The notes under the pieces are model-generated. The model searched no databases. It was not told the DNA's origin and saw nothing but the letters and a program-made list of their open reading frames with translations. The position numbers and the translations under genes were made by a program. Positions 7,812-17,324 of a stretch of 64,000 bases of DNA are shown here, piece by piece. Positions within the stretch are counted from its first letter, which is position 1, and every line of letters begins with the position of its first letter. The DNA comes from Candidatus Gastranaerophilales bacterium (GTDB lineage: Bacteria > Cyanobacteriota > Vampirovibrionia > Gastranaerophilales > Gastranaerophilaceae): assembly GCA_947624325.1 (NCBI GenBank), contig CANQJT010000005.1, positions 98,693 through 162,692 of the forward strand. Direction: 5' to 3'.

Positions 7812-8888
7812 ATGATTAATCATAGCACATATATTCCAATCCTTAAATGGAAACAAGGAGAATACCAAGCATTATCTGAGTTAACACCTGAAATTAAAAA
7901 GAATATCGTACCTCTTTTTGAAATCCCACCAATAGGATTTGATTTTGAAAATCGTAAACAGTCAAAAACCATAGACGAGCACATTCAACATTTAGGAAGC
8001 AGACTTAAGAAAAAATGGGGAAGCGCACAGTGTCTGATTGATGTTACACCTCTTATTCTTCAAGATTCAGAACACATTGCATATATACCAAAAATATTTG
8101 AATTATACCGGTCGGAAAGTTGTGAAGTTACACCTGTCATAACGCTTGATGCAAAAGAAGAGACAATTGAAGCTATCAAACAAATAGCTCATTTAGATAA
8201 AAGGGGGATTTGCTTGCGTCTAAAATCTTCTTTCATAGCAGACGGAATTAACGAGAATATAGCATCATTTCTTTCAAAAATTGAGTTACATAAATCCAAT
8301 GTTGATCTTCTTGTAGATTTTGAAGATTTGCCCTTTAGTGGTCAATTTGAACAATTTTTTGATTTTCTCATTTCGAATTTAAAAACTTTAAAAGAAATCA
8401 ATCTATGGCGTTCCTTTGCTATTTGTGGAGGTTCATTCCCAAAAAATGCAGATCAAAATAATGCAAAGCGCTTAGAGTGGCTACTGTATAAAAAATGTTA
8501 TAATTCTTTCGTTGACAGCTATAGGTTACCAGCATTCGGTGATTACAATATAAATTCAAAAGAGTTCGTTGAATTAGACATGCGTTTGGTAAAACCTTAT
8601 GCCAAATTAAGATATACTTTAAATGAAAATTGGTATATTGACAGAGGAACAGCCGTAAGAGGTCGAGATTCAAGGGGGTTTGGTCAATTTAGAGGTATGT
8701 GTCAAAAATTAATTGAAACTCCATATTACAGAGGCAAAGAATTTTCAAATGGTGACAAATATATATACGATTGCGCAAACGGTACTGAAAATACAGGAAA
8801 TTTATCAACGTGGGTAAAAGTTTCTGTTAATCAACATTTAACAAAAGTGGTTCATGATCTCGCCAATTTGTACGGGTTTTCAATTTAA
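7812..8888 (+). CDS. Beta family protein (PF14350 / sce7725-like)
   Basis: The N-terminus YIPILKWKQGEYQALSEL and the PLFEIPP segment fit the phage/mobile-element 'Beta protein' family as I know it; its biochemical role is not established. No signal peptide or membrane segment is seen in 358 residues. AAAGGA lies at the right distance before the ATG, behind a strong promoter with palindrome. The 3' end overlaps the convergent sce7726-type gene by 62 bases. The two families are commonly neighbours (recalled), which suggests a functional unit, possibly defence cargo of the adjacent transposon (inference). Confidence 0.7.
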   Translation: MINHSTYIPILKWKQGEYQALSELTPEIKKNIVPLFEIPPIGFDFENRKQSKTIDEHIQHLGSRLKKKWGSAQCLIDVTPLILQDSEHIAYIPKIFELYRSESCEVTPVITLDAKEETIEAIKQIAHLDKRGICLRLKSSFIADGINENIASFLSKIELHKSNVDLLVDFEDLPFSGQFEQFFDFLISNLKTLKEINLWRSFAICGGSFPKNADQNNAKRLEWLLYKKCYNSFVDSYRLPAFGDYNINSKEFVELDMRLVKPYAKLRYTLNENWYIDRGTAVRGRDSRGFGQFRGMCQKLIETPYYRGKEFSNGDKYIYDCANGTENTGNLSTWVKVSVNQHLTKVVHDLANLYGFSI

Positions 8889-9432
8889 GACGCACGTTAT
8901 CTTTTAAATCCTTTAATGAGTACTCATTTACGCATAATTCATACAAAAATGACTTATTCTTGTGAATTATGTTATTTGGAAGTCCTTTTTCAATTAATAA
9001 GTCTGAAACTTCATTTTTCCACAGAAGTTTAATCAGAGCCGCAGGATCAACATTTTTATTTTTATGTTCAGTTCTGTAAGTATATAGTTTAATATTGTTT
9101 TGTTTAGTTCTTTTTGCAACTTTTATACCCCACCAATCAGGAATTATTTTTATCGCATCATCAAAATGAGATTCTGAACAGACCAAAGTAAGTTTATCCA
9201 TAACTTTGCTATAATACTCTGCTTGTAGAGGTAATCGTTCCAAAGTATCAGCTTCGCTTTTAATTTCATAGCCATGGATAATACCATTAATAACTGCCAC
9301 ATCAACTCTGCATAGACCTTGCAATAAGCCTAGCTCGTTTATAATAATTGTATCAGCATCTCTGTATTTTTTTTCTAATTTTTGATTCAAGACACTTCTT
9401 ATATCTTGATCTTTAAGCAAAACTCTTTTCAT
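8827..9432 (-). CDS. sce7726 family protein with PD-(D/E)XK-like motif
   Basis: Numbered from the ATG at 9432, residues E33, RVD44 and YE56-I-K58 form the D...ExK pattern of PD-(D/E)XK nucleases (ELG-x8-RVDVAVI-x6-YEIK). The family is known as sce7726; nuclease activity is inferred from the motif only. The start at 9432 has GTGGAATC just before it; an in-frame ATG at 9444 is possible. A TTGCAT/17/TATTAT promoter lies upstream on the same strand. Convergent with and overlapping the Beta-family gene, so reading through either gene makes antisense RNA to the other. Confidence 0.7.
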   Translation of the reverse strand: MKRVLLKDQDIRSVLNQKLEKKYRDADTIIINELGLLQGLCRVDVAVINGIIHGYEIKSEADTLERLPLQAEYYSKVMDKLTLVCSESHFDDAIKIIPDWWGIKVAKRTKQNNIKLYTYRTEHKNKNVDPAALIKLLWKNEVSDLLIEKGLPNNIIHKNKSFLYELCVNEYSLKDLKDNVRLKLKTRTNWRDHEPLLLNVD

Positions 9433-9444
9433 GATTCCACACAT

Positions 9445-10006
9445 ACAATAATATTAAATATCAAGTAAAAATGCAAAGCATATTACACCTGATAATGTAT
9501 ATTATACACAAAATTCAGCTTTTTGTACGAACATATTTGCATCAAGACTTGACTGTATACTATTGCTTTTATAACTTCTTTCAACAAAAATATATAAAAT
9601 AATTTTTATCAAAAAGCTCAAATGTAAACATACTTTAAACTTCCGACTAGCTTCCGAGTTTGGAGGTGAGGAAATTCAAAACGGACTTTTTGTCCGGAAA
9701 GTGTCAACGGGGAACATGGCTATATATTTAGGTTTTAGCGACTTTGCCGGATATATAGTGGAAAGTTGCCGCCAAATTGTGGACAATAAAGTGACTTTAT
9801 GAGTAGTTTCAGTCAACCACTCGGAAGGGGGTGTAATTCAAACATAAAGCCGAATTTCGGCAGAAAAATATTTTTTCAAATGTCCCATTAAAACCCAGTT
9901 GCCCTGTCGCTCACATTGCCCTCGCTTACCAGACTTCGTCCGTCCGCAATTTCGCTTTGTATCTCACCTACGGTTCTCGTCCCACTTATAAAAATAAAAA
10001 GATAAA
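9445..10006. other. 562-base gap with structured, non-AT-rich block and tRNA-like inverted repeat
   Basis: No convincing gene. The block 9649-9870 is less AT-rich than its flanks and contains: inverted CTTCCGAG (9651-9658) / CTCGGAAG (9820-9827), a CGGAC-TTTTT-GTCCG hairpin near 9682-9696, a GCCGA/TCGGC hairpin at 9849-9861, and an open frame whose only ATG (9716) gives 28 codons to 9802. Bases 9972-9985 resemble, inverted and 12 of 14 identical, the T-arm of the adjacent tRNA-Asn (10015-10028). A start-less frame of about 42 codons runs on the minus strand from the tRNA end to 9888. This may be an element boundary or small RNA. Confidence 0.4.
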
Positions 10007-10078
<72 letters not shown>

Positions 10079-10090
10079 ATATCTGTTTTT

Positions 10091-10119
10091 ATAATACTTG
10101 AAAATCATTTAATTGTAAA
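10091..10119 (-). promoter_or_regulatory. Promoter of tRNA-Asn
   Basis: On the minus strand, -35 TTTACA (10114-10119) and -10 TATTAT (10091-10096) are separated by 17 bases, ending 12 bases before the mature tRNA. Position and spacing fit a vegetative sigma-70 promoter. Confidence 0.55.
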
Positions 10120-10187
10120 GTATTTAATTCTAAATTAAAAATGGATACATTGTGGGACATAGAAGATTAGTGAAGTTGGTAGAGATA

Positions 10188-10260
<73 letters not shown>

Positions 10261-10270
10261 ATATAAAATT

Positions 10271-10300
10271 ATTATAAACTAAAAAAAATTTTCTTTTCAA
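10271..10300 (-). promoter_or_regulatory. Promoter of tRNA-Thr
   Basis: Minus strand -35 TTGAAA (10295-10300) and -10 TATAAT (10271-10276) with an 18-base spacer, about 10 bases before the mature tRNA. The -35 overlaps the stop codon of the upstream 920-residue protein gene. Confidence 0.6.
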
Positions 10301-13059
10301 TGCTTTTGATAATATTCTAAATAATTTATTGAAGCTTTATTATTTGAGCTTGTTACTGCCGATTTCTGATTATTATATACAACCTTAGCTTTATCTTTCG
10401 GCAGTCTGTCTTTTAACGGTTTTTTACCCGTTAACAATCTCATAAATTTAAAATATTTACCGGCTAATCCTTTTCTGTTTTCATTCTTCTCGTCAAGTTC
10501 CTGCAGTTGTTCATAAGTTTTTCTTCTTACAGGCATACCTATTGACTTTCTTGTAACAATTTCAGTCGTTAGTGTATTTGGTGCTACAACTAATGCCATA
10601 CCAAGTAATGAACTGTTATATAACGATTTAAATGTAGAATTGAACAGATTAATAAACATTGCTTGATAGAATAATGCACTTAATCTTTGTATTATTCTTT
10701 CATTAGCTTTTTCTTTGGCTTGTTCTTTGTTTTCCCCGTTAGATTTTATCATTACCATATTATAATTATCCGCAACTAAGAAGGCAGAAGTTACAAGTGA
10801 TGATGCAACTTTTGACAACATTGCCAAATCCGTGTTTTTATTACTTGATTGAGATACCTCATCAAAAGATTTTTCTACTGCATCTGTTATATATCTTTTT
10901 AATCTTAAACTTTCTTTTTTTATTTTTTCCGTTTCATGCGGTTCTGTTTTAATTAGACACCGTAAATCCGATGTCTCTCGCTTAAATATATCCATTGCAT
11001 TAACAAATACATTTTGATTTATTTTATTTGATGACTTAGCCTGTCTTTCACCTAAAACTTCTTTGACTGTCTTTTTTAGTGCTTTTTCAAATGCATTCGG
11101 CTTATTATGTTTTTTCATTCCGTTTTCTATAATTTTATCCGATGAAAACATAATAACTGATTTAATAATATTAAATGGTTTTTTTAGAATTCCTAATACA
11201 AATTTAAACGGTTCAATTACAAAATCAACCAACGGTTTTATTTTTCTTTCTACTTGAACAGGAATTTCTTGCGAATTACTTTCAACTGTTTTTGATATAG
11301 TATCTGATAATTTTTTTATTTTATCATCAGAAAGTTCTAATTTATTAGTCTTTAATTTTTCTATTATATTTTTTATTAATTTAGAATAATCTTTTTCTTC
11401 AATTGCACTTGCATTTTTACGGAATGCAGTTTTTATCGTTTCACCTACTATTTTAGAATCAGCATCATTCAGTTTTATACCCAAGGCATTAATCTCTGAA
11501 GATATCGATTCTACTACATCATCTAACTTTGATTCCGGAATGGTATATTTAAATATTTGTATAATTCCATCCTGTGTTTTCTTTGCATATTTATTTTTAA
11601 CTAATTCATGCCCCTCTGCAATTTCAGTGCATCCGACATCCTTTATAGTTTTAATAATTTCTTCATATTCTTTTTCGGGCATTTCAAAATTCTTATATGC
11701 CAGTTTATCATATATTTTTTCTTTAATTAATTTACCTATTTCATTTATTTTTTGTACAAATTTACTGTTTTTAGTTAAAGAACTGTTTTTTATAAAACTT
11801 ATTATAAAACCGCCACCAATAAGTATACATATAGCCGTTTTCAAAGTTTTCATATTTATTAATGCTTTTCTGGGTTCTTCTTTCTTCTCTGATTTGTTCT
11901 CGGATGTATTTGATGACGAAATATTATCAGTAAATGAAATTAACTCACTAAATACGGATTTATTTTTAATTCCCTCTGATTTAGATTCATTTACGATTTT
12001 GGCAGGTTCTTGATTTGCAAGCTGATTATTATTGTGTTTTTTATTGTAATTTTTTGCCTTTTCTTTAGATAAAAACCAGATTGGCTTTTTTAAACTCAAT
12101 CTTGATATTATTTCAGAAACTAATACAATTAATGCACCTGCAACGGGAACAAAAATCGGACTTGTATTTACTTTTTTTGTAAAAGCACCAAACATTATTA
12201 ATTGTGCATAGGCGGTAATTAAAACTCTTGCTATTTCTTGTTTTTGTCTTTGTTTAGCTTCTTTTTTTGAATCTTCCTTTGAATCTCCGCACAAAACAGC
12301 CAGATTATACGCATCATTAGCTAAAAATATTACGGGAATAAGTCCTGAAACTATTCTGTTTAAGGGTCTTTCATATGCAGTATTAAAATTCCCCGTATTT
12401 TTGTCAAAAAACTTATTACTTATTTTATATAAATTAGATTTTATATAATTGAGACCTTCTTTTGCTATTGCAGCAGATTCGGGATATTTTTTAGGATCGC
12501 TTAAAATCTTTAATAATTTATCATAATCTATATTTTTTTCTTTCGCAAAATTTTTAACAGCAAGCTCTGTCTTATCATACATACCTTTAATAATACTTGT
12601 TTTTTGACCGAGCTCATTTATTTTTCTGGGAGTTCTTAACAGCGGTTTACGGTATATTTTATCAGCTGTCTTTTTAAATACAGGAGTTCTTTTTAATACC
12701 CAGCTAATCATATCCAGAGGGAGTGTAATAAAAGGGAATATTATATTTTCTACAAAAGATAAAAACTTACTTTTAGGATTTATTGATGTTATACCTTGTT
12801 CCAAATTCAATTTTGCGGCGGATTTTATAATTTTTTCATTGCTCAGCTTCGCTATTTTTTTACCCATTCTGGATGGGATATCCTTGCCGTATATCTGAGA
12901 AAATATATTCATTATACTTTCATCGGCTTTTGAAATTATTGTATCAGGAACTCCTTTAAAAGTTGGATTTGAGTGAAGTTTAGTGTTTACAGAATTTTTT
13001 AATTCCTGTTTTTTATCTTTCGCAGATATATTAACCAGCCTATGGGCTGCTATTTTCAT
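10297..13059 (-). CDS. Large helical membrane protein with internal duplication, lineage type
   Basis: Function unknown. The ATG at 13059 with AAAGGGA upstream is preferred over a TTG at 13092, giving 920 residues. The N-terminus has the short Phe-x-Gly pattern (NPTFKG, ~33-38 from this start). Hydrophobic segments around ~90-110, ~240-335 and ~750-850 are separated by long Lys/Glu-rich helical stretches. The region near LANDAYNLAVLCGDSKEDS and that near LVADNYNMVMIKSNGENKEQ align with each other over roughly 100 residues including two membrane helices, so the protein contains a duplicated module. No enzymatic motif is seen. Confidence 0.7.
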   Translation of the reverse strand: MKIAAHRLVNISAKDKKQELKNSVNTKLHSNPTFKGVPDTIISKADESIMNIFSQIYGKDIPSRMGKKIAKLSNEKIIKSAAKLNLEQGITSINPKSKFLSFVENIIFPFITLPLDMISWVLKRTPVFKKTADKIYRKPLLRTPRKINELGQKTSIIKGMYDKTELAVKNFAKEKNIDYDKLLKILSDPKKYPESAAIAKEGLNYIKSNLYKISNKFFDKNTGNFNTAYERPLNRIVSGLIPVIFLANDAYNLAVLCGDSKEDSKKEAKQRQKQEIARVLITAYAQLIMFGAFTKKVNTSPIFVPVAGALIVLVSEIISRLSLKKPIWFLSKEKAKNYNKKHNNNQLANQEPAKIVNESKSEGIKNKSVFSELISFTDNISSSNTSENKSEKKEEPRKALINMKTLKTAICILIGGGFIISFIKNSSLTKNSKFVQKINEIGKLIKEKIYDKLAYKNFEMPEKEYEEIIKTIKDVGCTEIAEGHELVKNKYAKKTQDGIIQIFKYTIPESKLDDVVESISSEINALGIKLNDADSKIVGETIKTAFRKNASAIEEKDYSKLIKNIIEKLKTNKLELSDDKIKKLSDTISKTVESNSQEIPVQVERKIKPLVDFVIEPFKFVLGILKKPFNIIKSVIMFSSDKIIENGMKKHNKPNAFEKALKKTVKEVLGERQAKSSNKINQNVFVNAMDIFKRETSDLRCLIKTEPHETEKIKKESLRLKRYITDAVEKSFDEVSQSSNKNTDLAMLSKVASSLVTSAFLVADNYNMVMIKSNGENKEQAKEKANERIIQRLSALFYQAMFINLFNSTFKSLYNSSLLGMALVVAPNTLTTEIVTRKSIGMPVRRKTYEQLQELDEKNENRKGLAGKYFKFMRLLTGKKPLKDRLPKDKAKVVYNNQKSAVTSSNNKASINYLEYYQKH

Positions 13060-13150
13060 CTTAATCCCTTTATTATTATTCACTAAATCCAATCATAATA
13101 AAAATCTTAAAAGATTTTTTTGCCATGTTCGTATTAAAAATTAACAATAA

Positions 13151-13903
13151 TTATTCCGGATATCTTGATGTGGCATGCAAAAGCATTTTAGCCAGCTTAT
13201 CCGCCCCTTCAAATCCTCTTTTTTTGATTTTTTCAGAAGCAATTTCAACATTATATTTAACAAATTTATGTTTTACCGTAAATGACGAATTTTCCTCATT
13301 AATATCCATTATTACATAACACGAATCAGGACTTTCACTGAACGGACGACCTATACTTCCCACATTTACAACAGTTTGTTCCGTATTTGTCTGATAACCG
13401 CAAGGCATATGTGTATGTCCGCAGAATATTATATTTGCATCAGTATCTTTTATTATTTCTTCCACTACATTTATCGGCATATCAGGATATATATTTTCAT
13501 CATTTTTTCTGGGTGAACCATGAACTAACAATATCTTTATACCGAATAAATTTATTTCTTCCTTTTCTTTTAAATTTTTAAGGAATTCTTTATCACTATC
13601 ATTTAATATTTTACTGTCTGCAAGATATGCACTGCCCATAATTGCATTTGTGTTTATAATTTTATTATATGTATCAAACGAAAACTCCGAAAGCATTTTA
13701 TCGGTATTACCCTGAATTATTTTAAAATTATCAGATTTAACAAGTTCTTTTATTTTCTCTAAAGTTTTAACAGGCTCAGGGCCTGCTAAAACAATATCAC
13801 CGAGACAAAATATTTTAGAACAGTTTTCAGATTTAATATCCTTCAAAACACTGTTTAAAGCATCCAAATTCCCATGTATATCTGAAATTATTGCAATTTT
13901 CAT
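13151..13903 (-). CDS. Calcineurin-like metallophosphoesterase (YfcE/MJ0936 type)
   Basis: Two-metal phosphoesterase, probably acting on phosphodiesters or nucleotides. Metal-binding motifs are in order: DIHGN at 7-11, GD in LGDIV at ~36, GNTD at ~66, VHGSPR at ~127, GHTH at ~161. Length of 250 residues is normal. The start is preceded by GGGGAT. Divergent from ispG across 51 bases that hold a TATAAT-like -10. The substrate cannot be told from sequence. Confidence 0.85.
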   Translation of the reverse strand: MKIAIISDIHGNLDALNSVLKDIKSENCSKIFCLGDIVLAGPEPVKTLEKIKELVKSDNFKIIQGNTDKMLSEFSFDTYNKIINTNAIMGSAYLADSKILNDSDKEFLKNLKEKEEINLFGIKILLVHGSPRKNDENIYPDMPINVVEEIIKDTDANIIFCGHTHMPCGYQTNTEQTVVNVGSIGRPFSESPDSCYVIMDINEENSSFTVKHKFVKYNVEIASEKIKKRGFEGADKLAKMLLHATSRYPE

Positions 13904-13954
13904 TTCTAATCCCCATCTTATTATGCTAATATAATTTTAGCAGGAATAAAAAGC

Positions 13955-15010
13955 ATGATTAAAAGAAGAAAATCAAAACAAATTCAAATAGGTAATGTTA
14001 AAATCGGCGGTGATGCCCCAATTAGTGTCCAATCAATGACAAATACCGATACAAGAGATGTAAAATCAACATTAAGACAAATTAATGAATTAAAAGACCA
14101 AGGATGTGAATTGGTAAGACTTGCCATATTAAATCCTGATGCAGCAGATGCAATAAAAGAAATTAAAAAAGCTTCTCCTATCCCTCTAATTGCTGACATT
14201 CATTTTGATTACAGACTTGCTATAAAATGCATTGAAAACGGGATTGATGCTTTGAGAATAAACCCAGGTAACATTGGAAAAGAAGAACATACAAAAAAAG
14301 TGGTAAATCTTGCTAAAATTAATAATATTCCTATCAGAATAGGAATTAACGGGGGTTCGCTTGAAAAAGAATTTGCCTCGCTTGATATTCCTCTATCTGA
14401 AAAAATGGTAGAAAGCGCTTTAAGACATATTAGGATTTTAGAAGATAATAATTTTGATAAAATTAAAATTTCTTTAAAATCTAGTGATGTTATGACAACA
14501 ATTGAAGCATACAGGTTAATGGCTGAAAAAGTTGATTATCCGCTTCATTTAGGTGTTACCGAAGCAGGAACATATTTTGGAGGTATTGTTAAATCTGCAG
14601 TTGGGCTAGGCACTCTTTTAGCCGAAGGAATTGGTGATACTATAAGGGTTTCATTAACTGATTCACCTTTGGAAGAAGTTAAAGCAGGTTATATGATACT
14701 TAAATCTTTGGGATTAAGGCAAAAAGGAATAAATTTTATATCTTGCCCGACCTGCGGAAGAACTCAAATTGATTTGATAAAACTTGCAAAAGAAGTTGAA
14801 AAAAGGCTTGAGAATTTTAATAAACCGTTAACAATAGCAGTAATGGGCTGTGCCGTTAACGGACCGGGGGAAGCAAAACATGCTGATTACGGAATTGCCG
14901 GCGGAATTAATGAAGGATATATTTTTAAAAAAGGTGAAATTATTAAAAGACTTCCCGAAAATAAACTTTTAGATGAATTTATAAATCTCATCCAAACAGA
15001 GAATATTTAA
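13955..15010 (+). CDS. ispG: 4-hydroxy-3-methylbut-2-en-1-yl diphosphate synthase
   Basis: Converts methylerythritol cyclodiphosphate to HMBPP with a [4Fe-4S] cluster, the penultimate step of the MEP isoprenoid pathway. The TIM-barrel half opens with VQSMTNTDTRD. The cluster-binding cysteines are in SCPTCGRTQ (~263) and MGCAVNGPGE (~299), and the C-terminus keeps GIAGG. 351 residues, the short bacterial form. ispH and a Dxs-like gene also lie in this window, though not in one operon. Confidence 0.96.
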   Translation: MIKRRKSKQIQIGNVKIGGDAPISVQSMTNTDTRDVKSTLRQINELKDQGCELVRLAILNPDAADAIKEIKKASPIPLIADIHFDYRLAIKCIENGIDALRINPGNIGKEEHTKKVVNLAKINNIPIRIGINGGSLEKEFASLDIPLSEKMVESALRHIRILEDNNFDKIKISLKSSDVMTTIEAYRLMAEKVDYPLHLGVTEAGTYFGGIVKSAVGLGTLLAEGIGDTIRVSLTDSPLEEVKAGYMILKSLGLRQKGINFISCPTCGRTQIDLIKLAKEVEKRLENFNKPLTIAVMGCAVNGPGEAKHADYGIAGGINEGYIFKKGEIIKRLPENKLLDEFINLIQTENI

Positions 15011-15066
15011 ATATTGCAATATACAAAAAAATAATATATCATGTTATTAAAAAGGGGATTTATTCT

Positions 15067-15360
15067 ATGAAAAAGATAGCAGTAATATTTTCTATAATTT
15101 TAATCGCACAATCAGCAAATGCTTTTGTTGATTCCCAATATATGAAAACAGAACAATTTTTAACAAATATCGGATATTCTGCAGAAAATGCAAGAATTGT
15201 TGAAATGAACTCTGATAACCCGTATAGAGAACCTAATATTAATAATGATAAAAATATAGCCAGAAGGTTATATCATTATCTTGTTCCCGGTCAAAACGGA
15301 GATCTGGATTTTTATAATCACAGCGGCAGTTATAACGGATGGAGCTGGAAAGATTACTAA
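15067..15360 (+). CDS. Small secreted protein, unknown
   Basis: 97 residues. An N-terminal signal peptide (KKIAVIFSIILIAQSANAF, cleavage probably after ANA) is followed by a polar ~75-residue mature part with many Asn and Tyr. Not recognised. AAAGGGG precedes the ATG and a strong terminator follows, so it is a single-gene unit downstream of ispG. The mature part has no cysteine. Confidence 0.7.
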   Translation: MKKIAVIFSIILIAQSANAFVDSQYMKTEQFLTNIGYSAENARIVEMNSDNPYREPNINNDKNIARRLYHYLVPGQNGDLDFYNHSGSYNGWSWKDY

Positions 15361-15379
15361 AAAGAACTCTATTTTATCT

Positions 15380-15412
15380 AAAAAGAAGATACTCATAGTA
15401 TCTTCTTTTTGT
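15380..15412 (+). terminator. Rho-independent terminator
   Basis: A 14-bp perfect stem (left arm 15380-15393, right arm 15397-15410) with a CAT loop ends in a T-run. It closes the small secreted protein gene. Confidence 0.9.
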
Positions 15413-15440
15413 TTATAAGTAAATATGATATTATTATTTT

Positions 15441-16118
15441 ATGAATAAATTTTATTTAAAACTCATTATAATTATTTTAATTACTACTTTTTCCTGCACT
15501 CAGGCATATGCAAATAATTTATCACAGGCACAAAAACTCTTAAAAAAAGCGAAAATGACCTCGGTTCGGGAAGAAAGTTATGATTACATAAATAAAGCAA
15601 GAGTTTTATTTGAAGATGAATATGAAAATAACCCCTCTAATGTTGAAGTGCTTATTGGTTTATCTAAAACATTTCAATTAATAGGAGATAGAAAAGAAGC
15701 AAAATTATATGTTATAAAAGCCTATAATTTAAGACCTACTGATCCGTTAATTCAAAGAGAAATGGGGGATTTCTACTACAGTTTTCAAGAGTATTCAACG
15801 GCGATAGAATACTATAAACTTGCTCTGGCATCAGGTTTATTAAGAGATTATGAAACGAACCTGCAAACTGCTAAATGTTATGAAAAATTAGGTGATTTGG
15901 ATAATGCTGAACTTTATTATAAAATATGTAATCACGTAAATCCAAAAGGTCGTGAAGCAATGAATAAAGTTAATGAATATGACTCGGCTAAACACCCTGA
16001 TAATACTGAAGAACTTGACAATGCAAAATACAAGTATTTATTTAAAAGTAAAAAACCTTCTGTTGAAGAACAAATTCAAACAGAAACCGACGAGATAATT
16101 AAACAATTATCAAATTAA
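15441..16118 (+). CDS. Secreted TPR-repeat protein
   Basis: 225 residues with a hydrophobic signal peptide (LIIIILITTFSCTQAYA; a Cys lies inside, so lipoprotein processing is conceivable). About three tetratricopeptide repeats follow in ~45-165 (EVLIGLSKTF, DFYYSFQEYSTAIEYYKLAL, CYEKLGDLDNAELYYKI). Probably a periplasmic protein-interaction scaffold. No Shine-Dalgarno is seen, and a -10-like TATTAT lies right before the ATG, so a leaderless transcript is possible. Its 3' end overlaps the convergent ychF gene by 4 bases. Confidence 0.8.
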   Translation: MNKFYLKLIIIILITTFSCTQAYANNLSQAQKLLKKAKMTSVREESYDYINKARVLFEDEYENNPSNVEVLIGLSKTFQLIGDRKEAKLYVIKAYNLRPTDPLIQREMGDFYYSFQEYSTAIEYYKLALASGLLRDYETNLQTAKCYEKLGDLDNAELYYKICNHVNPKGREAMNKVNEYDSAKHPDNTEELDNAKYKYLFKSKKPSVEEQIQTETDEIIKQLSN

Positions 16119-17212
16119 ACATTAAACCTGAAATGAACTAAATCGCCGTCTTGTATAACGTAATCTTTACCTTCAAGTCTTGTAAGTCCTTTATCTCTTG
16201 CTGCGGCATAAGAACCTGCTTCCACAAAATCTTTATATGAAGTAACTTCGGCTCTTATAAAGCCTTTTTCAAAATCGGTATGAATTACACCTGCTGCTTT
16301 TGGAGCTTTAGAACCTGCTTTTACAGTCCATGCATGTACTTCTTTCTCACCGGCGGTGATAAATGTCGTTAAATCTAATAATTTGTATACGGATTTAATC
16401 ATTCTTTCAATACCTGAACTGGTTACTCCCAGGTCAGACAGATATGCCTTCGCTTCATCTTCTGATAAATCAACAAGTTCTGCCTCTATTTTTGCTGAAA
16501 TTACAACAACATCAGCGCCATGGGTTTTTGCATATTCTCTTACTTTATCGACATAAGCATTTCCGTTAGCCAAATCGTTTTCACTAACATTTGCTGCATA
16601 TATAACGGGTTTAATACACATCAGTTGAGAATTTCTTGCAAATTCAAGTTCTTCTTCCTGAAAATGTTCTTCTATGTTTATAAATGAAGCATCAGAAAGT
16701 AAATCATTGAGTTTTGATAAAACTTTATATTCAAGATTAGCCTGTTTATCTCCGCTTTTTACTTGTTTTGTAAGTCTTTCAAGCCTTTTTTCAATTGATG
16801 CCATATCAGCTAAGGCAAGTTCCGTATTTATAGTTTCAATATCATCTATAGGGTTAACTTTTCCTGAAACGTGAATAGTATTTTCATCATCAAAGCATCT
16901 TACAACTTGGATTATTGCATCAACCTCTCTTATGTTGTGAAGGAACTGATTTCCAAGACCTTCACCCTTGCTTGCGCCCTTAACAAGTCCTGCTATATCA
17001 ACAAATTCAATTGCGGTGGGTATCACAACATTTGTTTTTACCAAGTCTTTTAATATATATAAACGGTCATCAGGCACATTAACTACACCTACATTAGGTT
17101 CAATTGTGCAGAACGGATAATTTTCGCTCTGTGCATTTTTTGATGAAGTTAAAGCATTAAATAAGGTTGATTTACCTACATTCGGAAGCCCTACAATTCC
17201 TGCTCTTAACAT
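16115..17212 (-). CDS. ychF: Redox-regulated/ribosome-associated P-loop ATPase-GTPase YchF (OLA1)
   Basis: Universally conserved Obg-family nucleotide hydrolase that associates with ribosomes. G1 GLPNVGKSTLFNAL lies at ~8-21, G3 DIAGLVKGASKGEG at ~73-86, and the C-terminal TGS domain ends in YVIQDGDLVHFRFNV. In the G4 position it has YAANVSE, the altered motif that shifts specificity to ATP in this family (family knowledge). 365 residues, standard. The ATG has AAAGGGA upstream. Confidence 0.96.
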   Translation of the reverse strand: MLRAGIVGLPNVGKSTLFNALTSSKNAQSENYPFCTIEPNVGVVNVPDDRLYILKDLVKTNVVIPTAIEFVDIAGLVKGASKGEGLGNQFLHNIREVDAIIQVVRCFDDENTIHVSGKVNPIDDIETINTELALADMASIEKRLERLTKQVKSGDKQANLEYKVLSKLNDLLSDASFINIEEHFQEEELEFARNSQLMCIKPVIYAANVSENDLANGNAYVDKVREYAKTHGADVVVISAKIEAELVDLSEDEAKAYLSDLGVTSSGIERMIKSVYKLLDLTTFITAGEKEVHAWTVKAGSKAPKAAGVIHTDFEKGFIRAEVTSYKDFVEAGSYAAARDKGLTRLEGKDYVIQDGDLVHFRFNV

Positions 17213-17324
17213 AATATTTCCCTTTCAATCTTATTTAAGGGTAATATAAAAAAAACGGGTTATCAAGAATTTTGATATTTTCTTACAGGTGTTTATAATT
17301 TTTGCTCAAAAAACGGATAAACCG

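Noticed and set aside
9716..9802. 28-codon gene
   Set aside because: GGGG precedes the ATG, but the frame is short, extends upstream without a start and lies in a hairpin-rich block; kept only as a note.
9660..9870. RNase P or SRP RNA gene
   Set aside because: A GAGG-AAA and a CGGAC hairpin recall such RNAs, but the conserved core and total length do not fit.
2567..10006. Terminal inverted repeats and target duplication of the Mu-type element
   Set aside because: No pair of matching ends was found by reading; ends remain undefined.
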